This document shows positions 5,375 through 6,149 of a stretch of 6,149 nucleotides of DNA, in pieces. Position 1 is the stretch's first letter. Each line of letters starts with the position of its first letter. The stretch comes from Acidobacteriota bacterium (lineage in GTDB: Bacteria > Acidobacteriota > Terriglobia > Terriglobales > Acidobacteriaceae), in NCBI GenBank assembly GCA_021779695.1, contig JAJYAE010000271.1, positions 1 to 6,149 on the forward strand, read 5' to 3'. The translations under genes were made by a program, and so were the position numbers. The notes under the pieces were generated by a model. It was not told where the DNA came from and did not search any database. It was given only the letters and a program-made list of their open reading frames with translations.

Positions 5375-6149
5375 TCCTCGTTCGCGATTGCGAAACCCTG
5401 GACGAGTACGAAGCCTGCGTCCAATTGCAGATTGAGACTTGGGGTTATGACACCAGCGATGTGATCCCGCGCAAGGCCTTCATCGTCGCCAGAAAGATTG
5501 GCGGCCAGATCATGGGCGCATTCGACACCGATTATCCCGGTGCAGGTCCGCGCGGCGGGCCCAAATCCCTCATTGGATTCGCTTTTTCTTTGCCTGGAAT
5601 CAAGCCCCATCCGTCCGGGCCGCAGCCGTATCTGCACTCCCACATGCTGGCTGTCCGCGAGCCCTGGCGCAACCAGGGGCTTGGCACACAACTCAAGCTG
5701 GAACAACGGCGTGACGCGCTTTCAAAGGGAATCCGACTCATGGAGTGGACCTTCGATCCGCTCGAAATCCGCAACGCATATCTCAATATCCACAAGCTGG
5801 GCGCCGTCGCTCGCTCGTACTTGATCGATTTTTATGGTGTATCCTCTTCTCGTCTTCAAGGGGGATTGCCGACTGACCGGCTTGTTGCCGAATGGGCGCT
5901 CGACTCACCTCGGGTGCAGGGCGTACTTGCAGGCGGTCCGAGCGAGCCGGTGGAGGTCACCGAACGCATCAAGGTTCCCGCGGCGATTTCAAGGTGGAAG
6001 GCCTCCGATGGGCTGCGTCATCGGGCGGAGGAAGCGCAGCAGCAAAACCGCATCCGTTTTCAGAAAGCTTTTGCAGCAGGTCTGGTCGTGTTGGGTTATA
6101 CGCGGGACGAGGAAGGCAACGGTGTCTTCGAACTGGGCCCTTCGCACAA
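5371..6149 (+). CDS. GNAT superfamily acyltransferase, COG3375-like (3' end outside window)
   Basis: A GTG at 5371 overlaps the mazG stop as GTGA and opens a frame that runs uninterrupted to the window edge (259 full codons), so translational coupling to mazG is likely. The protein starts ILVRDCETLDEYEACVQLQ. It then shows ETWGYDTSDVIPRKAFIVA, typical of the predicted GNAT proteins grouped as COG3375, and a GNAT motif A at residues 95-105, with R100-N-Q-G103-L-G105 as the acyl-CoA pyrophosphate-binding loop. The next part (WTFDPLEIRNAYLNIHKLG, about 126-144) is also characteristic of that group. The C-terminal part (about 150 onward) is an extension beyond the GNAT core with no fold I recognise. 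The acceptor substrate is unknown. Some GNAT proteins of this broad kind sit beside N-acylamino-acid racemase/menC-like genes, which could only be tested from the sequence to the right. No stop codon is visible. Confidence 0.85.
   Translation, partial: MILVRDCETLDEYEACVQLQIETWGYDTSDVIPRKAFIVARKIGGQIMGAFDTDYPGAGPRGGPKSLIGFAFSLPGIKPHPSGPQPYLHSHMLAVREPWRNQGLGTQLKLEQRRDALSKGIRLMEWTFDPLEIRNAYLNIHKLGAVARSYLIDFYGVSSSRLQGGLPTDRLVAEWALDSPRVQGVLAGGPSEPVEVTERIKVPAAISRWKASDGLRHRAEEAQQQNRIRFQKAFAAGLVVLGYTRDEEGNGVFELGPSH

Noticed and set aside
1..6149. Mobile elements, CRISPR arrays, tRNA or rRNA genes, defence islands
   Set aside because: No transposase or integrase motifs, no regularly spaced repeats and no tRNA T-loop or rRNA core sequences were seen; the genes are ordinary chromosomal types.

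Overview
The window is bacterial chromosomal DNA, fairly GC-rich, with short gaps between genes and frequent GTG starts. The gene set (S41 protease with a PDZ domain, bacterial SET protein, two-domain MazG, COG3375-type GNAT protein) fits Acidobacteriota of the Terriglobia/Acidobacteriaceae kind. That assignment is an inference from gene types, not a proof.

Layout: (1) Positions 1-52, minus strand, hold the first 17 codons of dnaX (DNA polymerase III gamma/tau), too short to appear as an ordinary ORF but recognisable. (2) Positions 53-647 hold no gene I can support; they contain a likely dnaX ribosome binding site and -10 box, a possible promoter for the next gene, and a 99-nt segment that could fold into a closed multi-hairpin structure. 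(3) 648-2009, plus: a secreted PDZ-containing S41 peptidase whose usual catalytic lysine position is arginine. (4) 2051-2542, minus: a small SET-domain protein with a complete eukaryote-like post-SET zinc site. (5) 2646-3410, plus: an exported TPR protein with a long disordered Ser/Pro/Asp-rich linker. (6) 3407-4324, minus: a type IV prepilin peptidase (PilD/GspO family), whose stop codon overlaps that of the TPR gene. (7) 4436-5374, plus: MazG nucleotide pyrophosphohydrolase. (8) 5371 to the right edge, plus: a GNAT acyltransferase, joined to mazG by a GTGA stop/start overlap and cut by the window end.

The genes form alternating divergent and convergent pairs. Only mazG-GNAT looks like an operon. 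The others are probably single transcription units: replication (dnaX), envelope proteolysis and export (S41, TPR, prepilin peptidase), protein methylation (SET) and nucleotide-pool cleaning (mazG). I see no phage, insertion sequence, CRISPR array, tRNA or rRNA, and no convincing new multi-gene system. The points most worth a second look are the altered S41 active site, the SET protein with its basic tail, and the possible structured RNA upstream of the protease.
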